From positions 62,001-126,000 of the forward strand of contig NZ_JADBHF010000012.1 in NCBI RefSeq assembly GCF_017808105.1: a DNA stretch of 64,000 nucleotides, in the 5' to 3' direction. Below are positions 27,905 to 35,979 of the stretch, one piece after another; positions within the stretch are counted from its first letter, which is position 1; every line of letters begins with the position of its first letter. The position numbers and the translations under genes were made by a program. Under the pieces are notes generated by a model that was not told where the DNA came from, did not search any database, and saw only the letters and a list, made by a program, of their open reading frames with translations. Source of the stretch: Brevibacterium renqingii. Its GTDB lineage: Bacteria; Actinomycetota; Actinomycetes; Actinomycetales; Brevibacteriaceae.

Positions 27905-28705
27905 ATGGACGACAGAGGACAGTCCGCTCCGAGCACGTCGGCCGGGTACTACCGGAAGGGCCCGCTGCGTCTGCGCGGTGATCAGGTGCCTAAGGCGACG
28001 GCGGATCAGCGTCTGCTCGACCGGGGCTCGGGAGCCGCTTGGGCGCACGAGGACCCGTGGCGGGTGATGCGCATCCAGGCCGAGTTCGTCGAAGGCTTCG
28101 GGTCGCTGGCCGAGATCGGCCCGGCCGTGGCGCTGTTCGGCTCCGCCCGGCTGCACGCAAACACGCAGGCCTATGCGGACACCCGTGAGATCGCCCGTCG
28201 TCTCGCCGCAGCCGGAAATGCCATCATCACCGGTGGTGGCCCCGGCATCATGGAGGCGGGCAACCTCGGTGCCGTCGACGGCGGGGGAGTGTCCATCGGC
28301 TTGGGCATCGAGCTGCCCTTCGAATCGGGACTCAACGACCACGTCGAACTCGGGGTGAACTTCAGGTACTTCTTCGTCCGCAAGACGATGTTCCTGAAGT
28401 ACTCGCGCGCCTTCGTCGTCATGCCCGGCGGCTACGGCACGCTCGACGAGCTCTTCGAAGCGCTGACTTTGGTGCAGACGGGCAAAGTGACGTCATTCCC
28501 GATCGTGCTCTTCGGCCGTCGCTATTGGCAGGGACTCGTCGACTGGCTGACCGAGTCGATGCTGGCTGCAGGCGCGATCGGTCCGAAGGACCTGTCCCTG
28601 TTCACCCTCACCGACGATATCGACGAAGTCGTGGCAGCGATCGGACCGGGCCGACCGGGACCGGGCACCGGCGCTGCGTCCGAGACGAGCAGGAGCCGAC
28701 CGTGA
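27905..28705 (+). CDS. LOG-family (TIGR00730) nucleotide phosphoribohydrolase-like protein
   Basis: A 266-residue Rossmann-fold protein. The family signature is VMPGGYGTLDELFEALTLVQTGK-like, where PGGYGTLDE (about residues 170-178) binds the nucleotide phosphate and catalytic Glu; ALFGSARL and ITGGGPGIMEAGN are the other conserved loops. LOG enzymes release cytokinin bases from riboside monophosphates; in M. tuberculosis Rv1205 does so. ATG 27905 is chosen over the GTG at 27896. It overlaps the folP2 start (GTGA), so translation is coupled. The last 20 residues are Gly/Pro rich and probably disordered. Confidence 0.92.
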   Translation: MDDRGQSAPSTSAGYYRKGPLRLRGDQVPKATADQRLLDRGSGAAWAHEDPWRVMRIQAEFVEGFGSLAEIGPAVALFGSARLHANTQAYADTREIARRLAAAGNAIITGGGPGIMEAGNLGAVDGGGVSIGLGIELPFESGLNDHVELGVNFRYFFVRKTMFLKYSRAFVVMPGGYGTLDELFEALTLVQTGKVTSFPIVLFGRRYWQGLVDWLTESMLAAGAIGPKDLSLFTLTDDIDEVVAAIGPGRPGPGTGAASETSRSRP

Positions 28706-29601
28706 GAGGCAGCAGCGCCACACAGTCCGGCCCGGCACCTTTCGACCTCGCACAGGCTCGGCCGGGTGCACCGGCGATCATGGCCGTGATCAACCGCACG
28801 ACCGATTCGTTCTATGAATCCGCTGCGACTCTCGACGAAGCCATCACCGCCGTCGAGGCTGCCACCGCCGACGGCGCCCACATCGTCGACGTCGGGGGAG
28901 TGCGCGCTGGCCGCGGTCGGGAGATCTCCGCGGCCGAGGAGATCGAACGCGTGTGCCCGACCATCGAAGCCGTCGCCGCCGCGCACCCGGACGTTCTCAT
29001 CAGTGTCGACACCTGGCGACACGAAGTCGCCGAAGCTGCCTGCCGGGCCGGAGCCGGTCTGATCAACGACACCTGGGCGGGAGTCGACCCAGAGGTCGCC
29101 GAGGTGGCCGCCCGCTTCGGGGTCGGGATCGTGTGCTCCCACACCGGTGGGCTGAGTCCGCGAACAGATGCTCATCGCAACCGGTACGGCCTGCATGCGG
29201 CGGAGGTGGTCGACAAGACCCTGTCCGGAGTCAGCGAACTCGCCGCAGCCGCCCGCACCGCCGGCGTGCCCGAGGACCGGATCGTCATCGACCCCACCCC
29301 GGACTTCGGGAAGAACACCTACCAATCGCTGCGTCTGCTGCGCGAACTCGACCGCTTCGCCGACACCGGCTACGCGGTCCTGCTGGCGATCTCACGCAAG
29401 GACTTCGTCGGAGAGGCGATCGGTGACGTGGTCCCACCGGATCGGCTCAACGGCACCATCGCCGCGACCGCTCTGGCGGTCGAACGCGGCGCGGCGCTGA
29501 TCCGCACCCATGATGTGCGTGCGACCGCCGATGCCATCGATGTGACTCTGGCGATCACCGGCGAGGCCGAGCCGAAACACACCGTGCGCGGCCTGCGCTG
29601 A
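28702..29601 (+). CDS. folP2: FolP2-type dihydropteroate synthase homologue
   Basis: A 299-residue TIM-barrel protein of the pterin-binding family. The first loop reads AVINRTTDSFYESAATLDEA instead of the NxTPDSFxDGG of true dihydropteroate synthases; the pABA/sulfonamide loop is DVGGVRAGRG; VLLAISRKDFVGEAIG carries the Lys of the phosphate site, and the C-terminus has RTHDVRATADAIDV. This is the FolP2 pattern; in mycobacteria FolP2 lacks measurable DHPS activity. GTG 28702 has AGGAG six nt upstream and overlaps the previous stop. Neighbours match Rv1205-Rv1209. A folate role is therefore uncertain. Confidence 0.9.
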   Translation: MRGSSATQSGPAPFDLAQARPGAPAIMAVINRTTDSFYESAATLDEAITAVEAATADGAHIVDVGGVRAGRGREISAAEEIERVCPTIEAVAAAHPDVLISVDTWRHEVAEAACRAGAGLINDTWAGVDPEVAEVAARFGVGIVCSHTGGLSPRTDAHRNRYGLHAAEVVDKTLSGVSELAAAARTAGVPEDRIVIDPTPDFGKNTYQSLRLLRELDRFADTGYAVLLAISRKDFVGEAIGDVVPPDRLNGTIAATALAVERGAALIRTHDVRATADAIDVTLAITGEAEPKHTVRGLR

Positions 29602-29636
29602 GCCTCCGGTGCACGCGACTGTGCGAAAATGAAGCC

Positions 29637-30077
29637 ATGCCTGTGTGGATTGTGATCGGTGTCGCGGCTGCGATCTTCGTCCTCGTCTTCGTCGTCGCGG
29701 CCACCTTCAACGTCTTCTCAGCCGAGACGCTCGACGAGGCGGAAGAGCCCTGGACCGGGCTTCCCGAGGGATTCACGGGAGCGGACCTGGAGGCGGTGAC
29801 CTTCCGCCCGGCGCTGCGCGGCTATCGGATGGAGGATGTCGACGAGGCCATGCAGATGTTGAGCGAACGCCTGCGCGAACTCGAATCCGCACACGCCGAG
29901 GACTCGCGACCGAACCCGTCCGCCGTCGATTCAGCGGACCGACCGAATCTGTCCGCCGCCGACTCAGCGGACCGGCCGAACGCGCCTGCCGTCGAGCCGA
30001 CGGATCGGCCGGCGTCCGCGCACTCGGATCGGGGCCCTGCCGCCGATGCACCGGAAACGGCTGCCGGACAACGATGA
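29637..30077 (+). CDS. DivIVA-like small membrane protein with C-terminal repeats
   Basis: A 146-residue protein: one N-terminal helix (residues 3-22), then a DivIVA/Wag31-like segment FRPALRGYRMEDVDEAMQML SERLRELESA (about 56-85) giving a short coiled coil, then three 11-residue tandem repeats starting RPNPSAVDSAD (91-123) and a Gly/Ala/Pro tail. Rv1209 of M. tuberculosis is the likely counterpart by position. It may localise to poles or septa, which is inference. Its stop overlaps the next ATG (ATGA). Confidence 0.82.
   Translation: MPVWIVIGVAAAIFVLVFVVAATFNVFSAETLDEAEEPWTGLPEGFTGADLEAVTFRPALRGYRMEDVDEAMQMLSERLRELESAHAEDSRPNPSAVDSADRPNLSAADSADRPNAPAVEPTDRPASAHSDRGPAADAPETAAGQR
29907..30005 (+). 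repeat. 33-bp tandem repeat within the DivIVA-like gene
   Basis: Three in-frame units encode RPNPSAVDSAD, RPNLSAADSAD and RPNAPAVEPTD. The first two are nearly identical at DNA level, so copy number may vary between strains. Confidence 0.8.
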
Positions 30078-31309
30078 GCCGACCTGCCGACCTGCCCGGA
30101 ATCACCCTCGCCCGCGAAGCCTTCGACTCCTCCCGACTCTCCCGTCTCGGCGCGCTGTTCCTGTCGCTGCCGGTCTGGGTCCAGGCCGTTGCCGTGTACT
30201 TCGCCTCCCGCGTCGTGAGCATGTCGATCTTCGCCGCCGTCCTGAAGCGGCAGGACCCGGCGAACTGGTCGTCCTCGCCGGTGACGACGACGCTCAACGA
30301 CTTCCTCAACTTCTGGGACGGCGGCTGGTACGCACGCGTTGCGGACGAAGGCTATCCGCGGATCCTGCCGATCGACGACAGCGGCGCTGTGGGAGAGAAC
30401 CAGTGGGCCTTCTACCCGCTGCATCCCTCCGTGGTCAGCACCCTGTCGGACCTGACCGGAGTCAGCTACGAGATCATCTCACCGATCGTGTCCACGCTCG
30501 CCGCCGGACTGGCCTCGATCGTCATCCTCCACCTGTTCCGGAAGTATGTCGACGGCGACCAGGCGCTGATGGGTCTGGCGCTCGTGATGTTCTTTCCGCC
30601 GGCAGCGATCTTCTCCACCGGTTATGCCGAATCCCTGACGCTTCTGCTGCAGGCGATGGCGCTCTTCCTCGTCGTCGAACGCCGCTACCTCTCCGCGCTG
30701 CCGGTCGTCGTCCTCATGGACCTGTCCCGTCCGATCGGTGTGGCCTTCTCGTTCTTCATGCTGCTCCACCTCATCGACCGGTTCCTGCGCCGCAGGCACG
30801 ATCCGTACCCCGCCGCCGAGGCGGTTCGGTCATGGACCCTGGGCGTGCTCTCCTGCGCGGCGGCCCTCATCCATCCCGTCCACGCTTGGTGGGTGACCGG
30901 ATCGATGACGGCCTACACCGACACCGAGGCGGCCTGGCACACCGGAGAGACGACGTTCCTCGTCCAATGGGTCGCCCAGTCGATCAACCTCATCGGTCCG
31001 TTGGGTCCGGTGCTGCTCGCCATCGTCGTCGCCGGGATGCTTGCGCTGATATTCTCCCCGGCGGGAGCGCGTATGGGACGGACGATGCAGCTCTTCTGCC
31101 TCGGCTACGGCATCTATCTGCTCATCTTCTTCAATCCCCAGACCTCGACCCTGCGTCTGCTGCTGCCGCTGTTCCCGATGGCTCTGACCCTGGCATCGGT
31201 GCGCTCGCGAGGTTACCGAGCCGCGCTGCTGGTGGCCTATATTCTGCTCCAGATCGTGTGGGTGGCCTATCTGTGGCACTTCACCCCGCCGGCCGATCTG
31301 CCGCCCTGA
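30074..31309 (+). CDS. PIG-V-like mannosyltransferase, membrane protein
   Basis: A 411-residue polytopic membrane protein of the GT-C fold, PIG-V (PF04188) like. The first luminal-side loop has FLNFWDGGWYARVADEGYPR, where the WD pair is the usual catalytic Asp region. Later segments GENQWAFYPLHPSVV and FSTGYAESLTLLLQAMALF are typical of the family. About nine hydrophobic helices follow. It probably transfers mannose from a polyprenyl donor to a lipid or protein outside the membrane. Start overlaps the preceding gene stop. The order folP2-DivIVA-GT-C differs from mycobacteria, where a glycosyltransferase (Rv1208) also lies here. Confidence 0.85.
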   Translation: MSRPADLPGITLAREAFDSSRLSRLGALFLSLPVWVQAVAVYFASRVVSMSIFAAVLKRQDPANWSSSPVTTTLNDFLNFWDGGWYARVADEGYPRILPIDDSGAVGENQWAFYPLHPSVVSTLSDLTGVSYEIISPIVSTLAAGLASIVILHLFRKYVDGDQALMGLALVMFFPPAAIFSTGYAESLTLLLQAMALFLVVERRYLSALPVVVLMDLSRPIGVAFSFFMLLHLIDRFLRRRHDPYPAAEAVRSWTLGVLSCAAALIHPVHAWWVTGSMTAYTDTEAAWHTGETTFLVQWVAQSINLIGPLGPVLLAIVVAGMLALIFSPAGARMGRTMQLFCLGYGIYLLIFFNPQTSTLRLLLPLFPMALTLASVRSRGYRAALLVAYILLQIVWVAYLWHFTPPADLPP

Positions 31310-31424
31310 TCGCTCGTTTCGTCGAAAGTTACCCGGATCGACCGGATCGTGGAATAATCGAAGAACAACATTCGGTGCACCAGGCGTGGACCGTCTTTGC
31401 ATGACAACGGAAGGAAGAGCCCAC

Positions 31425-31595
31425 ATGGCAGCCCAGAAACCCCGCACCGGCGACGGACCTCTGGAAGTGACCGAAGAAGGCCGAAGCATGGTGATGCGGC
31501 TTCCTGTCGAAGGCGGAGGCAGACTGGTGATCGAGCTCAGCAGGGACGAGGCCACCGGATTGCACGACACCTTGGCTGAGACGCTGGGACTCTGA
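31425..31595 (+). CDS. DUF3117 small protein
   Basis: A 56-residue actinobacterial protein, MAAQKPRTGDGPLEVTEEGR at its start, with VMRLPVEGGGRLVIELS forming a likely beta hairpin. GGAAGGAAG precedes the ATG. The family is widespread in actinobacteria and its function is not known; the M. tuberculosis counterpart is Rv1211 by position. An AATAAT about 70 nt upstream may be part of its own promoter. The gene is often missed because of its size. Confidence 0.88.
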   Translation: MAAQKPRTGDGPLEVTEEGRSMVMRLPVEGGGRLVIELSRDEATGLHDTLAETLGL

Positions 31596-31634
31596 GCGGA
31601 GGGCCTGGGGACCGCGGCCGCTGAGAACCGCACG

Positions 31635-31667
31635 AACAGCAGAGACCGATCAGAGGTCTCTGCTGTT
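31635..31667. terminator. Bidirectional terminator between DUF3117 and O-methyltransferase
   Basis: AACAGCAGAGACC (31635-31647) pairs perfectly with GGTCTCTGCTGTT (31655-31667), 13 bp, 7-nt loop, followed by GTCGTATT and preceded on the other strand by a short A/T run. Placed exactly between convergent genes. Confidence 0.88.
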
Positions 31668-31674
31668 GTCGTAT

Positions 31675-32310
31675 TCAGGGGGTCTTCTGGAGCAGGAGCA
31701 GGCCCTCGCCGATGGGCAGCAGCACTCGTTGGAGACCCTCCTGGCCGGCGATGCGGTTGAGCAGCCCTCTGGCCGCCTGCGTGCGCGGACTGCGGTCGAC
31801 GGGATCGGCCACAGCGCCTTTGAGCAGCGTCTGGTGGATGACGAGGAGGCCGTGTGCGTCGAGCAGCCGCAGCGAAGGCTGGATCATCCGCTCGAGGTTG
31901 CTCGGCTCTGAGTCGATGAAGACCATGTCATAAGCCGCCGGAGCCAGCTTCTTGAGCACCTCCTCGGCACGCCCATTCATCAGCCGCAGCCTTCCGGGAC
32001 GGATGCCGGCCATATCGACGAGGTCGCGGGCGGCGCCCTGGGCAGTGGAATTCGTGTCGATCGACGTCAGTATCCCCGCGGTGGGCATGCCGCGCAGCAG
32101 GGCCAGCGTCGACGTGCCGACGCCGGTGCCCACCTCGACCGCGGCGACCGGGGTGAGGAGTCGCGCGAGCAGGCTGAGCGTCGTCGCCGTCGTCTGGGAG
32201 ACCGGCACGAGCCCGAACTCGTGTGAATGCGTGCGAGCGGCGTCGAGCAGAGGGTCGGGGCCGTTGTACTGTTCGGAGAAGGTGAGATCACCTGCATTTT
32301 CGCGTGACAA
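31675..32310 (-). CDS. Class I SAM-dependent O-methyltransferase
   Basis: A 211-residue methyltransferase of the caffeoyl-CoA/catechol O-methyltransferase family. The SAM loop is AVEVGTGVGTSTLALL (about 57-72) and the metal/catechol region is YDMVFIDSEPSN (about 127-138), where many family members have FIDADK; the Lys is missing here. Start is TTG 32310 with GAGAGGG four nt upstream. It corresponds by position to Rv1220c. In mycobacteria sigE, rseA and htrA follow towards tatB; here only the ATL gene lies in between. Substrate unknown. Confidence 0.88.
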   Translation of the reverse strand: MSRENAGDLTFSEQYNGPDPLLDAARTHSHEFGLVPVSQTTATTLSLLARLLTPVAAVEVGTGVGTSTLALLRGMPTAGILTSIDTNSTAQGAARDLVDMAGIRPGRLRLMNGRAEEVLKKLAPAAYDMVFIDSEPSNLERMIQPSLRLLDAHGLLVIHQTLLKGAVADPVDRSPRTQAARGLLNRIAGQEGLQRVLLPIGEGLLLLQKTP

Positions 32311-32346
32311 TCGGCCCTCTCTTTCCGCTGATGACTGCCCCCAAGT

Positions 32347-32679
32347 CTAACCGCATTCGGGCTCGGTTCCGTGAGCGCGCCACAGCTCGTCGAGTTCATA
32401 GAGGTCGAGGAATGCGCTGCGATCGACACGTCGGTGCGAATGCGGTGTTCCTTCGAGGCTCCATCGGATGCGTGCCGCCGGGAGGATCCCGTCGGGCAGG
32501 ACGCCCGCCGCGTTGACGACCCTCCACCAGGTGACATTGGAGCCGAACTCCTTCATCACCCGTCCGACATACCGGGGTGAGCAGCCGGCGACGGCACCTA
32601 CGGTTCCGTAGGCGACGACACGGGCGGCAGGGACGAGCTCGACGATGCGCAACACCCGCTCGACCGCTATCTCATCCAT
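32347..32679 (-). CDS. Alkyltransferase-like (ATL) DNA-repair protein
   Basis: A 110-residue protein related to the DNA-binding domain of O6-methylguanine methyltransferases. It has VVAYGTVGAVAGCSPRYVGRVM as helix-turn-helix part and, at the place of the methyl acceptor motif PCHRV, TWWRVVNAAG (50-59). The acceptor Cys is thus replaced by Trp, which defines ATL proteins; these bind O6-alkylguanine, flip it and hand the lesion to nucleotide excision repair. ATG 32679 has GGGAG six nt upstream. It is divergent from tatB. Confidence 0.88.
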   Translation of the reverse strand: MDEIAVERVLRIVELVPAARVVAYGTVGAVAGCSPRYVGRVMKEFGSNVTWWRVVNAAGVLPDGILPAARIRWSLEGTPHSHRRVDRSAFLDLYELDELWRAHGTEPECG

Positions 32680-32747
32680 CGCCGCTCCCGCCTCATGCTG
32701 TGTGCGAACCTGTGCCGACCATGAGTCGATGCTACCGCCGTGCACGG

Positions 32748-32753
32748 TAGACT
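32748..32753 (+). promoter_or_regulatory. TAGACT -10 box of a leaderless tatB
   Basis: TAGACT ends seven nt before the tatB ATG at 32761 and no ribosome site is present, so the transcript should start at or next to the start codon. Confidence 0.6.
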
Positions 32754-32760
32754 GGGTGGC

Positions 32761-33222
32761 ATGTTCATGGGTATCAACGGCACCGAAATGGTGATCCTGG
32801 TCGTTGTGGCCTTGGTCGTGATCGGACCCAAGCGCCTGCCCGAATATGCGCAGAAGCTGCGTGAACTCGTCCGTCAGATGCGACGAATGGCCGAAGGCGC
32901 GAAGGACAGTGTCCGCCGTGACTTCGGAGACGACTTCAAGGACGTCGACTGGCAGAAGCTCGATCCCCGCCAGTACGATCCGCGGCGGATCGTGCGTGAA
33001 GCCCTTGTCGAAGAGGACGCTGCGATCCGTGAGTCCAAGCGCCGGGAACATTCGGCGCTGGAGTCTTCGGACCCCGAGACAGATGCGGCTGATATCGAGA
33101 CCTCTTCCGGGAAGACCGCTGCCGAAGTCAGGCGGGAGCAGTCGCCGATCGAACGTTTCCAGGTTCAGATCGACCTGCGGGATCCTTCCGTCGGCGCTCC
33201 GTTCGATCCCGAAGCCACCTGA
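32761..33222 (+). CDS. tatB: Twin-arginine translocase subunit TatB
   Basis: A 153-residue protein with one N-terminal membrane helix (residues 7-22, GTEMVILVVVALVVIG), the conserved GPKRLPEY hinge, an amphipathic helix (about 30-55) and a long charged tail. This layout separates TatB from the shorter TatA. It belongs to the receptor complex for folded Tat substrates in the cytoplasmic membrane. No tatA or tatC is in the window; in actinobacteria tatB is commonly separate. ATG 32761 or 32767 are possible; the -10 box favours 32761. Confidence 0.9.
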   Translation: MFMGINGTEMVILVVVALVVIGPKRLPEYAQKLRELVRQMRRMAEGAKDSVRRDFGDDFKDVDWQKLDPRQYDPRRIVREALVEEDAAIRESKRREHSALESSDPETDAADIETSSGKTAAEVRREQSPIERFQVQIDLRDPSVGAPFDPEAT

Positions 33223-33241
33223 GACCTCCGAGCCGGTCCCT

Positions 33242-34717
33242 TCAGTCCTTGTGCACCGAGGGATGCTCGGGATTCGAGCACAGTTCGTCGGCGTAGCCAC
33301 GGCAGAAGTAGGAACCGCCCGGTTCCCAGTCGATGCCGTCGAAGAGCTCGCGCACCGTCACGGCGTACAGCCCTTTGTCCGCAACGGCTGCGAACACCGC
33401 CGGCGCCGCCTCGACCGTCGTGGGGTGGATGGAGTGCATGAGCACGATCGAGCCCGGGTGCGTCCTGTCCTTGACCCGTCTCACCGTCGTTCTCGGGTCC
33501 CTGTCCCGCCAATCGTCGGTATCGACATTCCAGATGATCGCAGGACGGTCGAGAACGTGCGCGGAGCGTCTGTCGAGGGCGCCGTAGGGAGGTCGGACGA
33601 GGGGCTGCGCGGTCTGCCCGACGGAGCGCAGCGACTTCTGGGTGCGATGCACCTCTCGGCGGATCTTCGCGGACTCGGTCCGATCCAATCGCGGATGCCG
33701 ATAGGTGTGGCTGTCGACCTCGTGTCCGGCCGCGACGATGCGTTCTGCTGTGTGCGGGTACTCGTCGATGTTCCGGCCCAGAAGGAAATAGGTGAGCCGG
33801 ATGTCCGCGGCGTCCGCAGCATCGAGCAGCGCCTGTTCGGTGCTCGCTCGTCCGGGACCATCGTCATAGGTCAGCGCCACGCAGGGCAGCAGGGCGCAGG
33901 AGAAGTCCGGCGACCGCCGGTCGCCCGGTTGTGGAAGTTCGAGCGAGGTGCGCAGAGCCGCGGACACGGACCTCCCCAGATCCGAGAGGAGCCCGTCTTC
34001 GACCGTCTCGCCCTGGACGGTCAGGGCACCGGTGGCGTTGACCGAGATCTCAGCGGGGTCGATGCGCATCGAAAACAGCTTCTGCGCATCGACCGTGGTA
34101 TCGGCTTCGAGATCGGTGAGCAGAACCTCCGTCCGCGGGCGAGGTGACCGCTGCCGCAGCGCTGTGACGATGTAGCGGCCGCCGGAGGTGAGAACCGTGC
34201 TGGCGATGTCGATGGTGCGGCGCTCAGGCGCGCGCTCGGACAGTGGCTCGTCCTCGCGGGTCCGAACTTCGGAGGCTGCGCCGACAGCCGGAGCCGCCGG
34301 GGAGGCTGAGATGGGCGGATTGAAACTCGTTGTCGGCCACCGGTGGACCGGGGCCGTCTGCGGGGGATCGAAGGCGGCGCGGCCGGCGAATCCGCCGGAT
34401 CCTTCGACCGCGGTCAGCAGCTTCGACTCGATTGCCGAGTTCAGCGACGGTGCTCCGGGCAGGCCGAAGACATGGACATTCATCCTCGGCGTCCTCTTCT
34501 CGGCCACGACGGCATAGCTGCGCATCGCAGCCGACAGCTGGGCGCGGTTCGCCTCGGCGATGGCTCTGTCGGCGGAGGAGGGTGCGCCGTCGGCAGGCTC
34601 ACTCGGTCGGTGCAGGGAGACGATGCTGCCGGCGAGCAGGATGAGGACGATCAGGGCATCGGCGAAGACGAACACGGTGTAGACGATGGTGTCTCGTCGG
34701 TCGAGGGAGAACGCCAA
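33242..34717 (-). CDS. Membrane-anchored polysaccharide deacetylase (NodB domain)
   Basis: A 491-residue protein. One N-terminal helix (about 12-35) anchors it; the first 270 residues contain a beta-rich part (MNVHVFGLPGAPSLNSAIES) resembling the RsiV-like/DUF3298 region of peptidoglycan deacetylases. The NodB domain follows: TYDDGPG (about 283-289), HTYRHP, RPPYGA, WNVDTDDWRDRD and IVLMHSIH. These hold the catalytic Asp and the Asp-His-His zinc set. It probably removes acetyl groups from wall glycan outside the cell. Start is TTG 34717 with AAGGA nine nt upstream. It follows mrp on the same strand. Confidence 0.9.
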   Translation of the reverse strand: MAFSLDRRDTIVYTVFVFADALIVLILLAGSIVSLHRPSEPADGAPSSADRAIAEANRAQLSAAMRSYAVVAEKRTPRMNVHVFGLPGAPSLNSAIESKLLTAVEGSGGFAGRAAFDPPQTAPVHRWPTTSFNPPISASPAAPAVGAASEVRTREDEPLSERAPERRTIDIASTVLTSGGRYIVTALRQRSPRPRTEVLLTDLEADTTVDAQKLFSMRIDPAEISVNATGALTVQGETVEDGLLSDLGRSVSAALRTSLELPQPGDRRSPDFSCALLPCVALTYDDGPGRASTEQALLDAADAADIRLTYFLLGRNIDEYPHTAERIVAAGHEVDSHTYRHPRLDRTESAKIRREVHRTQKSLRSVGQTAQPLVRPPYGALDRRSAHVLDRPAIIWNVDTDDWRDRDPRTTVRRVKDRTHPGSIVLMHSIHPTTVEAAPAVFAAVADKGLYAVTVRELFDGIDWEPGGSYFCRGYADELCSNPEHPSVHKD

Positions 34718-34834
34718 GGGCAGAGATCCTTGTCAGCAGCGCACGGGGATGGGGATCGGGGTGGGGGAGGGCTCCGTCGTGGCCGTGCCGTGGTCAGCGA
34801 GCCGAGCCCGACAGCGCATTCGACGCATTGCGGA

Positions 34835-35956
34835 TCAGACCGGGCTGAGTCCCAGGGACCGTCCGGACAGGCCGCGCGAGCGCTTGCGCAGGGATTCGGC
34901 CAAGATATCGAATGCCTGCGCCGCCGGAGAGTCGGGGTTGCCGAGCACTACCGGCGTGCCTGAATCCGAGCCTTCCCGCAGACGCGTGTCGAGGGGGATC
35001 TGAGCCAGCAGCGGCACCTCGTGCTCCAGGGTGGCGGACAGGTTCTCGGCCACGCTGGCACCGCCGCCGGAGCCGAAGACCTCCATACGGGTGCCATCGG
35101 GCATGTCCATCCAGGACATGTTCTCGATGACCCCGGACAGCCTCTGCTTCGTCTGTGTGGCGATCGATCCGGCGCGTTCGGCGACCTGGGCCGCAGCCGA
35201 CTGCGGTGTGGTCACGACGAGCAGCTCCGAGCCGGGCAGCAGCTGCGCCACGGAGATCGCGATGTCACCGGTGCCGGGCGGCAGATCGAGCAGCAGGACA
35301 TCGAGATCGCCCCAGAAGACGTCGGTGAGGAACTGCTGGAGTGCGCGGTGGAGCATCGGACCGCGCCACACCACGGCTTGGCTCGGCGGGACGAACATGC
35401 CGATGCTCACCACCTTCACGTCGTGGGCGATCTGCGGCAGGATCATATCGTCGACCCGGGTCGGTTTCCCCGACAGACCGAGCATGCCCGGGATCGAGAA
35501 TCCGTAGATGTCGGCATCGACGACACCGACGCGCAGTCCCTTGGCCGCCAGCGAGACAGCGAGGTTCGCGGTCACCGAGGATTTGCCGACCCCGCCCTTG
35601 CCGGAGGCGACTGCGTAGACCTTGGTGAGCGAATCGGGACGATTGAACGGGATCTCGCGCGTGCCGCTGCCCTGCAGCTTCTCCTTCATCGCCTTCCGCT
35701 GCTCGGGTGTCATCGTGCCCAGGACCACGGAGACCTCGGTGACACCTTCGACACGGGAGACCGCAGCCTTCGTGTCCCTCGTGATCGTGTCCTTGAGCGG
35801 GCACCCGGTGATTGTGAGCAGAACCGCGACGGTGACCTTCCCACCGTCGATGCTGATGTCGTCGACCATATCGAGTTCGACGATATTGCGGCGGATCTCC
35901 GGGTCGATGACGCCGGTCAATGCCTCTGTCACTGTCTCCACATCGGGACCAGTCAT
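34835..35956 (-). CDS. mrp: Mrp/NBP35-family P-loop ATPase without CxxC
   Basis: A 373-residue protein: N-terminal MIP18/DUF59 domain (1-85), then an NBP35-type ATPase with deviant Walker A GKGGVGKSS (119-127) and switch DLPPGTGD. Family members carry Fe-S clusters to apoproteins. The usual bridging CxxC after ENMS is absent: the sequence is ENMSWMDMPDGTRMEVFG. ATG 35956 has AAAGGA seven nt upstream; GTG 35962 is less likely. The gene is the third of a run MgtE-like, DUF1003, mrp, deacetylase, the same order as in mycobacteria (Rv1232c-Rv1229c). Confidence 0.92.
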   Translation of the reverse strand: MTGPDVETVTEALTGVIDPEIRRNIVELDMVDDISIDGGKVTVAVLLTITGCPLKDTITRDTKAAVSRVEGVTEVSVVLGTMTPEQRKAMKEKLQGSGTREIPFNRPDSLTKVYAVASGKGGVGKSSVTANLAVSLAAKGLRVGVVDADIYGFSIPGMLGLSGKPTRVDDMILPQIAHDVKVVSIGMFVPPSQAVVWRGPMLHRALQQFLTDVFWGDLDVLLLDLPPGTGDIAISVAQLLPGSELLVVTTPQSAAAQVAERAGSIATQTKQRLSGVIENMSWMDMPDGTRMEVFGSGGGASVAENLSATLEHEVPLLAQIPLDTRLREGSDSGTPVVLGNPDSPAAQAFDILAESLRKRSRGLSGRSLGLSPV

Positions 35957-35979
35957 GCCCACGTCCTTTCCTCCCCGGC

